The position numbers and the translations under genes were made by a program. Positions 9,292 to 20,700 of a DNA stretch of 64,000 nt are shown in pieces. This DNA is from Fallopia convolvulus (lineage: Eukaryota > Streptophyta > Magnoliopsida > Caryophyllales > Polygonaceae), in contig OZ024724.1 of NCBI GenBank assembly GCA_964016875.1, positions 29,535,786 through 29,599,785 on the forward strand, written 5' to 3'. Position 1 is the first letter of the stretch; each line of letters opens with the position of its first letter. The notes under the pieces are model-generated. The model was given only the letters and a program-made list of their open reading frames with translations. It searched no databases and was not told the origin of the DNA.

Positions 9292-12074
9292 ATGGAGGTA
9301 ACGGCGAGAGCTCCCGGCAAAATCATACTTTCCGGCGAACACGCCGTCGTACATGGATCAACCGCCGTTGCCGCTTCCATCAACCTCTACACTTATGTCA
9401 CTTTCCGGCTTCCTCCGGCCTCTGGTACTGCCAATCTCGCCCTCTTTTTTCACAACACTTCGTATACAATGTTCGTCTGTCTTGAAAATTCTGTAAATTA
9501 AAAGGTGCATCTTTTCCTTCAGCTGGGAATTGATTTGCTTTTGGTTTATTTGCTGCCTTGTCCCCAATTTTTGGTGGGAATCGTTTCATCTTTCACATGC
9601 TGAATTCAGTCTATCGATGTTGTGATAAGGTTTACTTGAATCTTACCCTGATTACATTCTATTAGCTTACATCAGTGCTTTCCACTATGAGGTAGCTATT
9701 TGCTAATTTTTTCTTCACTCTTTGAGAAGCCACTATGTTGTTCGTAACTGTGTTGAAGTGGAGAAGCCAAATAATTGATATTGGGAACAAGACCCAAAGG
9801 TCTTGTTCTCGTTGTTCTTTGCTTGTTACTGTTGTTTTGTGTTTTCTTTCTCTTTGGGTCTCTCGGTCGCACCCCCTTTGCGTTAAGCCAGGGGTGCCAC
9901 CATCTTGAGTCTTGACCCCCCAGATTCTCCTTGAGGGAACTGCACTGGGTTAATGTTGTTGTCTATCAACTGAACTTCTTGTTTCTCTTTGCTGTAGAGT
10001 GTGATGGCTTGCTTAAACTGCACCTTAAGGACATGGCTTTGGAGTTCTCATGGCCAATTGACACAATTAAAGAAGCAGTAGCAGAATTTGCTAGTCACAC
10101 TCCTCTAAAACCGAAATCCTGTCCAGCAGAGTGCCTTGAGCGCTTGTCGTCTTTAGTGGAAGAGCATAATCTTCCAGAGGCAAAAATTGCACTTGCTTCT
10201 GGGATCACTGCCTTTCTCTGGCTTTACACCTCCATCCATGGGTATGCACCACCGTCTCAGGCACTTTTATAATGATTTGCTTACAACATTTAGCAATTCA
10301 TTATATACATATTTATATATTTATCAATAACCTCTTAACAATTACATGTTATATCACATTAATTAGCCCGGGTGGTTTCACTTACCACATGATGTTTGTA
10401 CTAAGGATTATGCTTGACAGATTTCTTTTATTAAAAGAAAATCTTAACCATATTTTTTAATTCCTAATGATTGAACTTGTTTTTCCCTCCAATTCAGTTG
10501 TAGGTCTGCTTCAGTGACAGTTTCGTCCGAGCTTCCACTTGGCTCAGGACTTGGATCATCTGCTGCATACTGTGTCTCGCTCTCAGGTGCCCTGCTTGCG
10601 CTATCAAGCAGTGTTAGCCTTGATTGCAAAGAGAAGGATTGGTTGTCATTTAACGAACTTGAGCTTAATTTGGTCAATAAATGGGCTTTTGAAGGTGAAA
10701 AGATAATCCATGGGAAGCCATCTGGCATAGACAACACAGTGAGCACATATGGTATGTCGGTTGCAAGTCTGGTTGAATAGTCTCACTGAAGAGAGTGAAT
10801 GACAATAATGGTTCATTTTATGATTTTTCCAATGCTGATGACAAGATATTATGTCGGTGTTTAATTTTGAAAGTACTGTTGGAGTAAGGCAAATTAGGAA
10901 ACATAGTTTAAACATGAATATTACTTACTTTATTTCAGAATCATTTACATACCAAATTTGCTATTAATTTTAATTAATTGTTTTAGTAAACTCAAATAGT
11001 AAGAAAGTATGTACAAGGAATTTCTCAAAGTGACGTTCCTTCCTTGAATATAACAAATCAGGATCAGGATAACATGATAACACTTAGACGAAATAAACAT
11101 GACAACAATAAGGTCACTTTGTTACATCTATTTGATATGTCCAACTGATATTAGTCTTTGCAGTTTTCTTCTTCAAGCATTGGTAGTCCTTATCAGCTCA
11201 AGGTCTTATTTACAAGTTAGAATCTGAATTTTGTGGTTTTACAGGCAATATGATCAAGTTCAGATCTGGTGAACTGACATGCCTGAAGTCAAGCATGCCT
11301 CTAAAAATGATGATAATCAATACTAGAGTTGGGAGGAACACTAAAGCGTTAGTTGCCGGTGTCTCAGAGAGGAAAATGAGGCACCCAGATGCAATGGCTT
11401 CAGTGTTCAGTGCTGTTGACTCTATTAGCAACGAACTGGCTACGATTATCCAGTCATCCGCCACTGATGAGATTACTTTGACTGAGAAGGAAGAGAAGCT
11501 GGAAGAACTGATGGAAATGAACCAAGGTTTACTCCAATGCATGGGTGTGAGCCATGCTTCAATAGAGACTGTTCTTCGAACCACTTTGAAGTACAAATTA
11601 TCTTCCAAGCTGACTGGAGCTGGTGGTGGAGGGTGTGTTTTGACACTGCTGCCAACATGTATCCAACTTCAGTTTCTTTTCTTTCTTTTTTCCTTTGCTT
11701 CCTTAATTAACATGTTAAGTGCATTTTCATGTCTTTTAATAACTGATAAAATTCCAAGGAGAAAAAACTTCAATCTGAATACCAGGTTAACAGGAAACGA
11801 AAATTGTTATGAGTTTGATTTTAGACATGCGATATTTTTCCCATGATCTGTCTAATTGGCCCTTTTGAAGACTGAATCAATTGTGCTAATATCTGAATTC
11901 ATTGCTGTTTTTTTTCACCACATGGTGTTAGTCCTTGACCATGTAAAAACAGTTCTATCTAGGAAAGTGGTTGACAAGGTGATGGCAGAGCTTGAGTCCT
12001 GTGGATTCCAATGTTTCACAGCTGGAATTGGTGGGAATGGAGTTGAAATCTGCTTTGGCAGCCACAGGTCCTGA
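9292..12074 (+). CDS. MVK: Mevalonate kinase (five exons, 388 aa)
   Basis: Phosphorylates mevalonate to mevalonate-5-phosphate with ATP, in the cytosolic mevalonate pathway to sterols and other isoprenoids. Exons by reading frame and GT-AG sites: 9292-9424, 9998-10241, 10498-10751, 11245-11658, 11953-12074. The spliced frame is 1167 nt with no internal stop, close to the usual plant length of about 380 aa. GHMP-kinase motifs: APGKIILSGEHAVVHG near residues 7-22; the ATP loop PLGSGLGSSAA at 139-149; HGKPSGIDN at 197-205, with the catalytic Asp at 204; TGAGGGGC at 334-341. The start is the first ATG and gives the family's N-terminus. The last exon is joined at 11953 because the downstream AG at 11961-11962 would give an immediate stop. 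Intron 1 holds an RTE 3'-end fragment. Nothing suggests loss of function. Confidence 0.96.
9785..9808. repeat. Perfect inverted repeat in intron 1
   Basis: Two 10-base arms, gaacaagacc and ggtcttgttc, flank a 4-base loop. It lies just upstream of the RTE-like 3' end and may be part of the same insertion. Confidence 0.7.
9809..9966 (+). mobile_element. RTE-type LINE 3'-end fragment in intron 1
   Basis: The phrases aagccaggggtg, ccatcttg, cccccagattctc and actgcactgggtt, followed by ttgttg, match in order the 3' UTR of the RTE element at about 18940-19025 (aagccaggggtg, cccatcttgg, cccctagattctgc). Only the 3' tail is present, as expected of a 5'-truncated insertion. Same strand as the gene. 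Confidence 0.65.
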
Positions 12075-12920
12075 TACTGGAAAAAGTTCTCCAGTTGATT
12101 ATGTATGTCTAATCACTTTGTATCATCATCTTGCAGCTTTATTATGAAGCAAGCTCATGTGCATCAGCAACATCGTAGCTTTCTTCCTTTCCATCACTAT
12201 GTCCATTTTTGCTTATTGTAATCTTAGTTAGTGGCCAAGCCTTTCTGTTATTCATCGTTGCTGGTTAATTGTATCTGAAAACGAAACCTCTCCTGCATAG
12301 ATTGCAATCTTCCCATTAGTTTGAAGTTTTGAATGAAAGATTGCAAATCCTCTTGAGCTGGTTGCTACCCCTTGTGTTTATGGCCGAGATCTTGTATTAG
12401 GTGCAAAAGTCTCATATCTCTTGTGAATTTTAGAAGTTTATGTTCCATGTACGAAATAGTATTTTACAGATGTTTGGGGTTCAGTCACTTGATTGGGAGA
12501 TAAGAATCCTATTTTTCGAGCTTTCATTCTTAGTTTTCTTATGCACATACTCTTATATTTCAATCCTTGTGCATATTTGTAGTATAACCATATACCTTTA
12601 TAAAGTACCCCAAGAACCCATAAAGCTCATACATGCAAAAGGGGGGCAGTTTGCCTGTGTATCCATGATGACAGCTACTATAACTAGCAAAAGAATAACT
12701 TTTAATTTGGGTGCCCGGTTAATCAAGCACTAATAATGACTTTTGAATTGAAGGAATAATAAATAAAAACTGCAAGCTATTATTTCTGGATTGATGCTAA
12801 CAAATTTTACTTCTGGACTTGCTTCATTATGTATGCAAGGGTCACAAACTAAATATGAGAAATAGCAGGCTTATGATCTTTGGCTTATTACTGCAATATA
12901 TCAGTTGCGTCTATGTTTGT
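12075..12920. other. 3' flank of mevalonate kinase, no further gene seen
   Basis: AT-rich. The first few hundred bases probably hold the 3' UTR. A 97-codon frame at 12440-12733 shows no recognisable domain and is not supported. Confidence 0.4.
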
Positions 12921-12939
12921 TGATTTATTTACCACAATG

Positions 12940-13770
12940 AGTTGGAGCGGATGTTAAAAAAATTGGTGAGGTGAATGCTGGAAGTGATTTCAAAGCAACT
13001 ACTGTCTTTTCCAATGGCTTCATGTCATTTATGCTTGCTGGTGATGTACAAGCCAGTGATGCAAATGGACAATGAATGTTGATTCTGATGACTTTAGAGA
13101 GTTCATGGTTGCAGCTGAAGTAGGATTAGAGCGTCAGGTAGCCTTTTATTTATTTTTTATTAACTTTTGGGCTTTAGCAGATTTTCTTCCCCATTTACCA
13201 ATCATTCTTCTAAGACTAATGACTATGCATATTGCTCATTTATGATATAATATTATGTAGGAAAGGGAAATGGCTGCACACGAGGCACATGTTTAAGTGC
13301 ATATGCATGACAGAAATGTCGAGGTTAGTAACCCTCTCTATTCAATAATCTGTATCTTTTACAGGTTATATCACCAGGGGGGGGGGTGTGTGATTTGTGG
13401 AAACAAAGTAGAATTTGGGAGCAACAAGTAATTTATTTTCTACTTGAATTCTACAAAATTCTAGTTACACATGCATTGATCTGTTTCTGTTGTTGCACAC
13501 GTATGGCTTTTTTCCCTTGATGTTAGCTTCTGTTTTATTAACAGGTACTAAATTTTAGCAAAATGGTCTACCTTTTCACTCTTGTGCTCATGTTTCTGTT
13601 CTTAGGCCTTTTCTTCCAGATTACATTTTTAAACATTTTTTATTTCAAATTGCAGGATCAAAGCAGAGTCTAGAACTTAACAGGCAGCCTTTTGTTGTAT
13701 CATTTTCTTTCAGCAATGGAGTAGTGGACTTTAATGATGATAATAGAAGTGATTAATGAGGCAATTTTCG
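12940..13770 (+). pseudogene. Decayed multi-exon gene fragment of unknown identity
   Basis: Exon-like blocks separated by plausible splice sites: 12940-13137 (reads ADVKKIGEV, TVFSNGFMSFMLAGDVQASD, then after a stop and frame change DSDDFREFMVAAEVGLERQ, followed by cag|gta); 13261-13323 (tag|g, EREMAAHEAHV, stop, then gag|gtt); and 13656-13750 (gcag|g). I do not recognise the family. Internal stops argue for a dead copy. It lies on the same strand as mevalonate kinase, about 0.9 kb downstream, and may belong with the exon-like block at 14870-15115. Confidence 0.4.
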
Positions 13771-14008
13771 CCTCTCAGTCCCTTAAATCCTTTAATTACT
13801 AGTAAATTATCACCTTCTATATATAGATTTTTAATCATTAGCTCCATCCAATGCTTTTATAACACCCTTTGTTAATTGATTGCTTCTGTTTGTAAGATGG
13901 TTACATGTCATAACTTTTCTTGGGTGTTGTTACCTTTATTGTCTCTAATTGAGTATCCAATGTGAGCATCTCCATTCATTCTCATTGGTTATGGAAAAAA
14001 ACTTGCAA

Positions 14009-14082
14009 GGTTCCATAGCTCAGAGGTAGAGCATCTGACTACCTGACAGATTTTTCTGTTCAAGTTCACATTGTTCAAAATT
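14009..14082 (+). pseudogene. tRNA-like sequence (degenerate)
   Basis: Box A-like atagctcagaggtagagc forms a D arm with GCTC/GAGC pairing. ATCTG/CAGAT can pair as an anticodon stem, but the loop has nine bases instead of seven. A box B-like tgttcaagttc follows, but T-arm and acceptor pairing are poor. A tRNA pseudogene or tRNA-derived repeat; not a working tRNA. Confidence 0.45.
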
Positions 14083-14764
14083 AGTTCGGCATCAACTGCA
14101 CATATTTCATTTTAATGATGCTGTCGGAGTGAAAAGGAACTCTTCTGTTACTGGACATAGTTTTGTGTCTCAGAAATCTCCAGTTACTTTATGCATCTGC
14201 ATATTTTATGCTGATTTCATTTCAAGATTGAGGGACAAATTATTCTTGCTTGATTCATACTTCCTTGATGATAAAGCGGTTCTCACAGTTCTTCTATTGC
14301 CCTCTTTTTTGTAAATAAGCTGAATTTGTTGCTTTTTTGCGTCGTGTTAGAAAACTCATACATCTTATGCAGTCAACTTTTAGTAGGAACAGAAGGTGGT
14401 GCACAAGAGCAAAATTGAGGTTAGCATGTTTTTGTTTTACTGACCTTTCAGATAGAAGTTAGCATGGTCTTATTTTTATTATCTCTCTTCTGTATACATG
14501 ACAACCTGTAGTTAGCATGACTTTTCACCTACAAGAGTTGATTGAATGGTGTTTCTTAATGTGCTGCCTTTTCTTTCAGGGAAGAGACTAAGTATTTGAG
14601 GATAAATTGGATTCTGTAGTACAACTGAACAAAAATCTTCATATAGCTGGTTGTCTCGGTGAATCAAAATTCCTAATAGTTGTTAAAGAACATCTCATGT
14701 CTATAAGATTGCCATTTATAAGTGTCCTCCGTTTTCTTTTTTCTCATTTTCTTGCTTTATTGTG

Positions 14765-14766
<2 letters not shown>

Positions 14767-14826
<60 letters not shown>
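14767..14826. repeat. (AT)n microsatellite
   Basis: About 60 bases of uninterrupted AT dinucleotide. Confidence 0.98.
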
Positions 14827-14829
<3 letters not shown>

Positions 14830-14869
14830 TTAAAAAGTTTTCAACACTGACCTGGATGTGAATTTTCAG

Positions 14870-15115
14870 CTTTACTGGAGAGACCGTTATGCTGTATATT
14901 CTCAACTTCAGCATATTCCTTGCACATTATGTTGGGGAATTTATTTGTTGGCTCTTGCAGAGAGAGTGGCAATTATGCTATTGAAAGAAGCTAGATTGAT
15001 GATCAGAATTCTGACATCAGCAACTGACCAGTCCAGTTTCATCTCCACATGGTATAATAATGCCAACAACTGTGCTGAATGATGAAAACAAGGCTGGCTT
15101 CATCTGGAAACAGGT
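14870..15115 (+). pseudogene. Exon-like coding block, unidentified
   Basis: Two overlapping frames look protein-like: TGETVMLYILNFSIFLAHYV early, then SPHGIIMPTTVLNDENKAGF ending in cag|gtaaca, a good donor site. The frame change between them and the lack of a match I recognise make this a probable gene remnant. Confidence 0.3.
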
Positions 15116-15837
15116 AACAGAAAATAGCCTGCAGAAAACAAGGTTTTCTTCCATTTGTAGTACTCATTTTATTCTCCAAAAGCAGCTGTCTCGTTGTGTC
15201 ACATTTTATTAAGGATGAATCTAAATACGGTCTGGCTGTTTAAAATGACTTGAAGAATTGCTTTTGTTGCACACAAGTGGACTTGTTGTGATGAGACCCG
15301 GAAAAATTCAAATTTCACCAACTTGTACTAATTTAAATTTCTTAATCTTTATGATTTTGAATTGGTAAAGAAGATGCAATTTAGGATAATATTATTTGGT
15401 TGAAAGCTTCATGGAAACGATAATGGATAAGAGAGACAGGCCATATACCTAAAATAGTAATTCTGATGAGTCGTATGTAATGTGTGTAGAAATTAGTGGT
15501 TTGACCCAAAAAGGAACTTACACAATGGCATTTATTGGTGTTGTGAGCTGCTGACATTAAATTTGATCATTAAATTTGATTTTTATTTGATTTTATGTTT
15601 TTTTAATCAAACTGGAATGTCCAGAATCCAATTTTTTAATCAAACTAAAATAATATTATAATTTTTAATAATTAATGTTATAATTGTTTGTATCATTCTT
15701 TCTATATATCTAATTTTTTATAATATAATAACTTGATCTATATGTTGATATTTTACATACATATTTTTTTTTTATCTTGTAACAAAATTTATGATCCAAG
15801 TATATAATTTTTTTATCCATATGTTGACAATAACAAG
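15116..15837. other. AT-rich spacer; right part repeated beyond the RTE element
   Basis: No gene seen. 15765-15830 (ttttatcttgtaacaa, atataatttttttatc, atatgttga) is closely repeated at 19080-19137, on the other side of the RTE element, so the element sits inside a small AT-rich repeat. Confidence 0.5.
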
Positions 15838-18800
15838 ATTTGAGGATAGGGTCTTGGAATGTGGGAACGTTGACTGGGAAATCCGTTGAGTTGGAGGACC
15901 ATACACCATTACAGAGTAGAAATTGCCTGCATTCAGGAAACAGAGTGGAAGGGAAGGAAGGCTCGAGAGATTGACGGTTGGAAACTGTGGTACTCAGGGG
16001 CACCTAGTGGTAAAAATGGGGTGGGGATCTTAGTTGACAGTAAGCTGAGGGATCAGGTGGTACAGGTAGAACGGAAGAGCGATCGCTTGATGATTATAAA
16101 GATCACTATGGGGGAGAAGATTCTGAACGTTATTAGTGCATACGTGATACGCCCCACATGGAGGACTGAGTTCCGAAGAGAAAAGACGGTTCTGGGAGGA
16201 CTTGGATAGCTTGACAAGGAGTGTGCTGCATACAGAGCAGTTGCTGATTGGTGGAGACTTCAACGGGCATGTTGGAAAGGTCAGAGATGGATATGAGGAG
16301 GTGCATGGAGGTTGGGGGGTCGGAGACAGGAACGAGGGTGGTAGAGCATTGTTAGATTTTGCAGCAGCTTTTGGATGTTTGGTTGTCAACTCGTGGTTCA
16401 GAAAGATGGAAGAGCATTTGTTCACTTTCCAGAGTGTAATGGGGAGAACGCAGATAGACATCTTCCTGGCTAGGAAGGAAGACAAAGGAAGTTGTAAGGA
16501 CTACAAGGTTATTCAGTTTGAAGGATTGTCGACGCAACACAAATTGCTGGTCTTGGATTTCAAGTGGCCTTGCAAAAAGAGGAAGACAAACACAGTGTCT
16601 CAACCGAGGATCAGATGGTGGCGCCTTTCAGAATCCAATGTGCAAACTTTGCACGAAAGGATACTCGAGGTAACTGATGCAAAAGGAGTGTGGCAAGTGA
16701 GTAGCAACGCAAATGAGATGGGGGGCAGGATGGCGGAATGTATTCGAAGAGCGGCTTGTGGAGTGCTTGGTATGTCGAGAGGATATTCTGCAAACAGGAG
16801 GTCGGAAGTTTGGTGGAACGACGAGGTTCAAGAGAAGGTTAAGAAAAAAACAACTAGCATACAAAAAGTGGTTACATAGTGGGGAGTCAGATAGGGAAGA
16901 GAGTTTGGCAGAGCTCAAGACAGCGAAGAGAGCAGTAGCAGGATGATAAGGGTGGAGAACGGGTTATGTACAGGCTGGCTAAGGCAAGGGAAAGGAAGAG
17001 TTCGGATTTAGACAAAGTAAAATGCATCAAGGACGAGGATGGACGAGTGTTAGTGGAAGATATGCAAATCAGACAACGGTGGGAAAAGTACTTCTGTGGT
17101 CTACTTAATGAGGGTGGTGAAAGGACGGAACTTCAGCACATGCCAAAGGGTCGGGAAAGCGAGGAGGAAAGCCCTTTCCTTTTCTACAGACGGTTCTCAA
17201 GGGAAGAGATAAACGGCGTGATGCGTAAAATGAGTAACAGGAGAGCGGTGGGACCGGACAAAATCCCAGTAGAAGTCTGGAAGTGCCTAGGGGTAAGAGG
17301 ACTAGAGTGGCTAGCAGCCCCTTTTAATGTCATTCTTAGAACGGCCAAGATGCCAGATGAATGGAGGCTTAGTAAGTTGATCCCATTGTACAAGAACAAG
17401 GGAGATGTACAACAGTGCGGCAACTACAGAGGTATTAAACTCCTTAGTCATATGATGAAGTTGTGGGAGAAGACAATCGAGTTGAGGTTGAAGAGACAAA
17501 TCAAAGTGTCCGATAATCAGTTTGGTTTTATGCCTGGGAGATCTTCTATGGAGGCTATTCATCTGTTGAGGAGGCTTTTAGAGACATACAAAGAGAGAAA
17601 GAAGAACTTGCATATGGTATTTATTGACCTAGAGAAAGCTTATGACAGGGTGCCGAGAGAGTTGGTTTGGAAGAGCCTAGCAACCAAAGAAGTGTCTGGC
17701 ACATTTATCCGGGTTATCAAAGATATGTACGAGGGTTCGATGACCAGTGTATGCACTCTAGGAGGAGACACAGAGTACTTTAAGGTGGAGACATGTCTAC
17801 ATCAAGCTCAACCATGAGCCCTTTCTTGTTCACGCTGGTGTTAGATGTTCTGACGAGGGATATTCAGGGAGACATCCCTTGGTGTTTGTTGTCCGCGGAC
17901 GATATTGTCCTGGTGGACGAGACCAGAGGTGGAGTTAGTAGTAGACTTGAGATTTGGAGGGAAAAGTTGGAGTCTAAGGGCTTCAAACTGAGCAGAACCA
18001 AGGCGGAATACGTAGAGTTCAAGTTCGGGCACGAAGCAGATGTCGGGGACAAGGTCCTCTTAGGGGGGAAGTCGTTACAAAGAAGGAGAAATTTCAAATA
18101 TCTAGGTTCAGTGGTGCAGAGTGAATGAGGCATCGACGAGGATATTACACATTGGATTCAGAGAGGTTGGCAAAAGTGGAGGGCAACGTCAGGGGTTCTT
18201 TGCGATAAGAAGGTACCGTTAAAGCTCAAGGGTAAATTCTACAAGACAGTTATCAGGCTAGCCATTCTATATGGGGCAGAGTGTTGGCCAACCACGAAGG
18301 CACACGAGCAGAGAGTGATGGTAGCTGAGATGAGGATGTTGAGGTGGATGTGCGGGCACACGTTATAGGACAGGAACAGAAATGAAGAAATCATGAGCAA
18401 GCTATTGGTGGCCAGTATAGGGGATAAGTTGAGAGAATCGAGACTCCGATGGTTCGGACATGTGCAGAGGCGGGGAGCAGGGGAGCCAGTCCGTAGGTGT
18501 GAGAGCTTGGACCTTGGAGACTTTCGTAGAAGCAGGGGACGCCCTAAGTAATGTTGGAGAGACAACATAAAGCAGGATATGGTTCAGTTGGGTATTTTAG
18601 CAGAGCTAGCAGTATGTAGGGACAACTGGAGGAAGAAGATCAAGGTGGCGGATTAGACAATATAAAACAGTTGGAGGGAGCTAGCAGTTCGCCAGGACAG
18701 ACGCCCCCCCGTGTTTTGAGTGTTTGGTTCTGTTTTACTTTATTCTGTTTGCCCAGTTTTGTGTTGTGTTTTATTTTGATTTTGTTAGTGTGTTTTGTTT

Positions 18801-19030
18801 AGGGTGTCTTGTTATGTGTTGTTGTCTACGTCGGTGGGTTATGGTGAGGACTTCTGTGGCGTGGCATTCGTTGTCTTGTGCTTGCAGAGTTTCTGGTTGG
18901 TGGTCCTACCCGGGCCTTTCAGGGCATTCCCCCTCTGCTTTAAGCCAGGGGTGTTCCCATCTTGGCCCCCTAGATTCTGCTGAAGCGGAGTACACTAGGT
19001 CGTTGTTTTTATTGTTGTTGTTGTTGATAA
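15838..19030 (+). mobile_element. RTE-type non-LTR retrotransposon, inactivated
   Basis: Encodes in order an apurinic-type endonuclease (SWNVGTLTGKSVEL, IACIQETEWKG, then GGDFNGHVGK), a linker, and a reverse transcriptase (RRAVGPDKIPVEVWK, LIPLYKNKGDVQQCGNYRGI, KTIELRLKRQI, NQFGFMPGRSS, DLEKAYDRVPRELVW, SADDIVLVDE), then a C-terminal region (FKYLGSVVQ, RMLRWMCGH) ending near 18655. The family copies itself through an RNA made from the element. Frame changes near 15898, 16195, 16850, 16945 and 17810 and stops at 18126 and 18366 make it dead. The 3' UTR (18660-19000) ends in a TTG microsatellite, typical of RTE tails. It is almost full length from the endonuclease onward; no 5' UTR was recognised. 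Confidence 0.9.
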
Positions 19031-19357
19031 TAAATTGATCTAATGTCTTTTATATTAATTTTTTGTATAATATTTTTTTTATCTTTTAACAAGACTCGAG
19101 CTTCATGTATATAATTTTTTTATCTATATGTTGATAAAATATGGGGCACAATCTTAAAGATTTTTTTATAAATTACATAACTTTATTACGATATTATATA
19201 CAAGTATTTTAAATTTTATATGAATATGATAATATTATATAATCTTTAGTAAATTATCCCGTGAGTATCACGGGGATTCAACTAGTTTTAAAATAAATTT
19301 TGGTGGATTTTGAGAACTCTAGAATGGAGATTATACATTAGGAATTATTAATAGTTA
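19031..19357. other. AT-rich spacer, no gene seen
   Basis: Holds the right-hand copy of the AT-rich flank described for 15765-15830, and otherwise nothing recognised. Confidence 0.4.
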
Positions 19358-19365
19358 AGTAGAAC

Positions 19366-19766
19366 TAGACCTGTCAATCGGGTCGGGTCGGGCGGGTTCG
19401 GGTTCGGTCATTTCGGGTTCGGGTTAAATCGGGTTCCGGTCGTTATGGTTCAATGGTCAATCGGGCCGGGTTGTAGCGTGTTTTCGGTCGGGTCGGATTG
19501 ACCAGCGTGCCTAAAATCTCTTTTTTTTTTCTTTTGATTATTAAAATCAGTTTTTAATTAAATAATGGAGTAATATTTAATTATAATATATTATTTTCAT
19601 TTATTTAATAATAAAATATATTATGAGTTTCAAAATAAATTTAAAAAATTCTATAAATATACTAACGGTCAACCCAACGAGTTTCGGGTTCAAATTTTCG
19701 GGTCTTGATCCTTGAATGGGCGAGTCGGGTCGGGTTAGCGGGTCAGGTCTGTTTTTGACAACTCTA
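19366..19766. mobile_element. hAT-type MITE with 8-bp target duplication
   Basis: The 401-bp element starts tagacctgtcaa and ends ttgacaactcta (reverse complement tagagttgtcaa), a 12-bp terminal inverted repeat with three mismatches. Subterminal CGGGTCGGG words crowd both ends. It is flanked by a perfect 8-bp duplication, agtagaac at 19358-19365 and 19767-19774, the hAT hallmark. No transposase inside. The minus-strand frame at 19601 is chance. Confidence 0.85.
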
Positions 19767-20073
19767 AGTAGAACCCAATAAAATAAAAACGGTGAAATGT
19801 GGTAAAAACACAATCTAGATAACGAAAGTCTTGGCGCTTAGAAAAAGCTTACTTGATACCAAATAAATGGGCATTAATTTCGGAAAAGATAAAGGGGATA
19901 ATTTATGTCATATCAATATAGTTATTGGTAAATTAAGTCTTATCAATATAGTTATTGGTCTCTTGACTTGTGTGTTGTTGACATCATGTGCGACCTCTAG
20001 GCTTTCATTGAGGTTTGGTTCTAGACATGGTCAAACACGGGTCTGGACTGAATATGGGCTTGGTCAGACACTA

Positions 20074-20676
20074 TGGGTGTTCAAAAATATCCGATCCGAC
20101 GATTTGAAAAAATCCTAGTCCAGTGGAAATTATCCGAATCCGTTCCGATCCGAGAAAAATAGTCGGATTAATGGATCGCATCCGGATTGTAATTTATACC
20201 CCTCGGATATCCAGTGGTATAATGCTATTAGTATATATTTATTATTATTTACCAATTTACAGTAAGTTTCAGTAGCTCAGCTGGTTTATGTACCTCTGTG
20301 TAATTTTTTGGAAACAACAGGTTTGTGCTTCGAACCTCATTCTAAGCAAATAATCAGGACTATTTAATCAATTGGGAAAATCATGCCCATTTAATCAATA
20401 AATCTGAGAAAGTATATATATGCGCCTTAGTTCTGGGCTCATTGATGAGTGGGCCTTAGTTTTGGGCTCGTGACTATTAACGTCCACTCTTGAAACTCAG
20501 TTGTAGAAAAGTAAACACTTGATAAATGTGAAGATTCGGATATCTGAGACGGGTATCCGATCTGGTATATTCGGATCGGATAACCGGATCGGATTCGGAT
20601 ACCAATTTTGAAAAAAAAATCTTGGATATCCGATCAGGCTAATTGGATCGGATATCCTGTTTTGAATACCTCTATA
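20074..20676. mobile_element. hAT-type MITE rich in GGATATCCG words
   Basis: Left end tgggtgttcaaaaatatccg, right end (reverse complement) tatagaggtattcaaaacag followed by gatatccgatcc. Many subterminal CGGATATCC/CGGATCGGA words. The flanks agacacta (20066-20073) and agacacct (20677-20684) form an 8-bp duplication with one mismatch. The left boundary could be two bases earlier. A tRNA-SINE lies inside. Confidence 0.7.
20262..20345 (+). mobile_element. tRNA-derived SINE fragment nested in the MITE
   Basis: Box A tagctcagctggttta (from 20271) and box B cttcgaacctc (from about 20328) are spaced as in the tRNA-related head of plant SINEs and are internal RNA polymerase III promoter elements. No clear body or tail beyond about 20345 was recognised. 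Confidence 0.6.
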
Positions 20677-20700
20677 AGACACCTTTCTCAGCATAACTAA

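Noticed and set aside
9425..9501. Reading mevalonate kinase exon 1 through to the stop at 9499
   Set aside because: Splicing at 9424/9998 rejoins the conserved sequence (PPASECDGLLKLHLKDM) and gives the full-length kinase.
11953..11963. Acceptor at 11962 for the last mevalonate kinase exon
   Set aside because: It would create a stop at the junction; the acceptor at 11952 gives LLPTFLSRKVVDKV, in line with plant homologues.
18724..19038. 104-codon cysteine-rich frame that looks membrane-like
   Set aside because: It lies in the T/G-rich 3' UTR of the RTE element.
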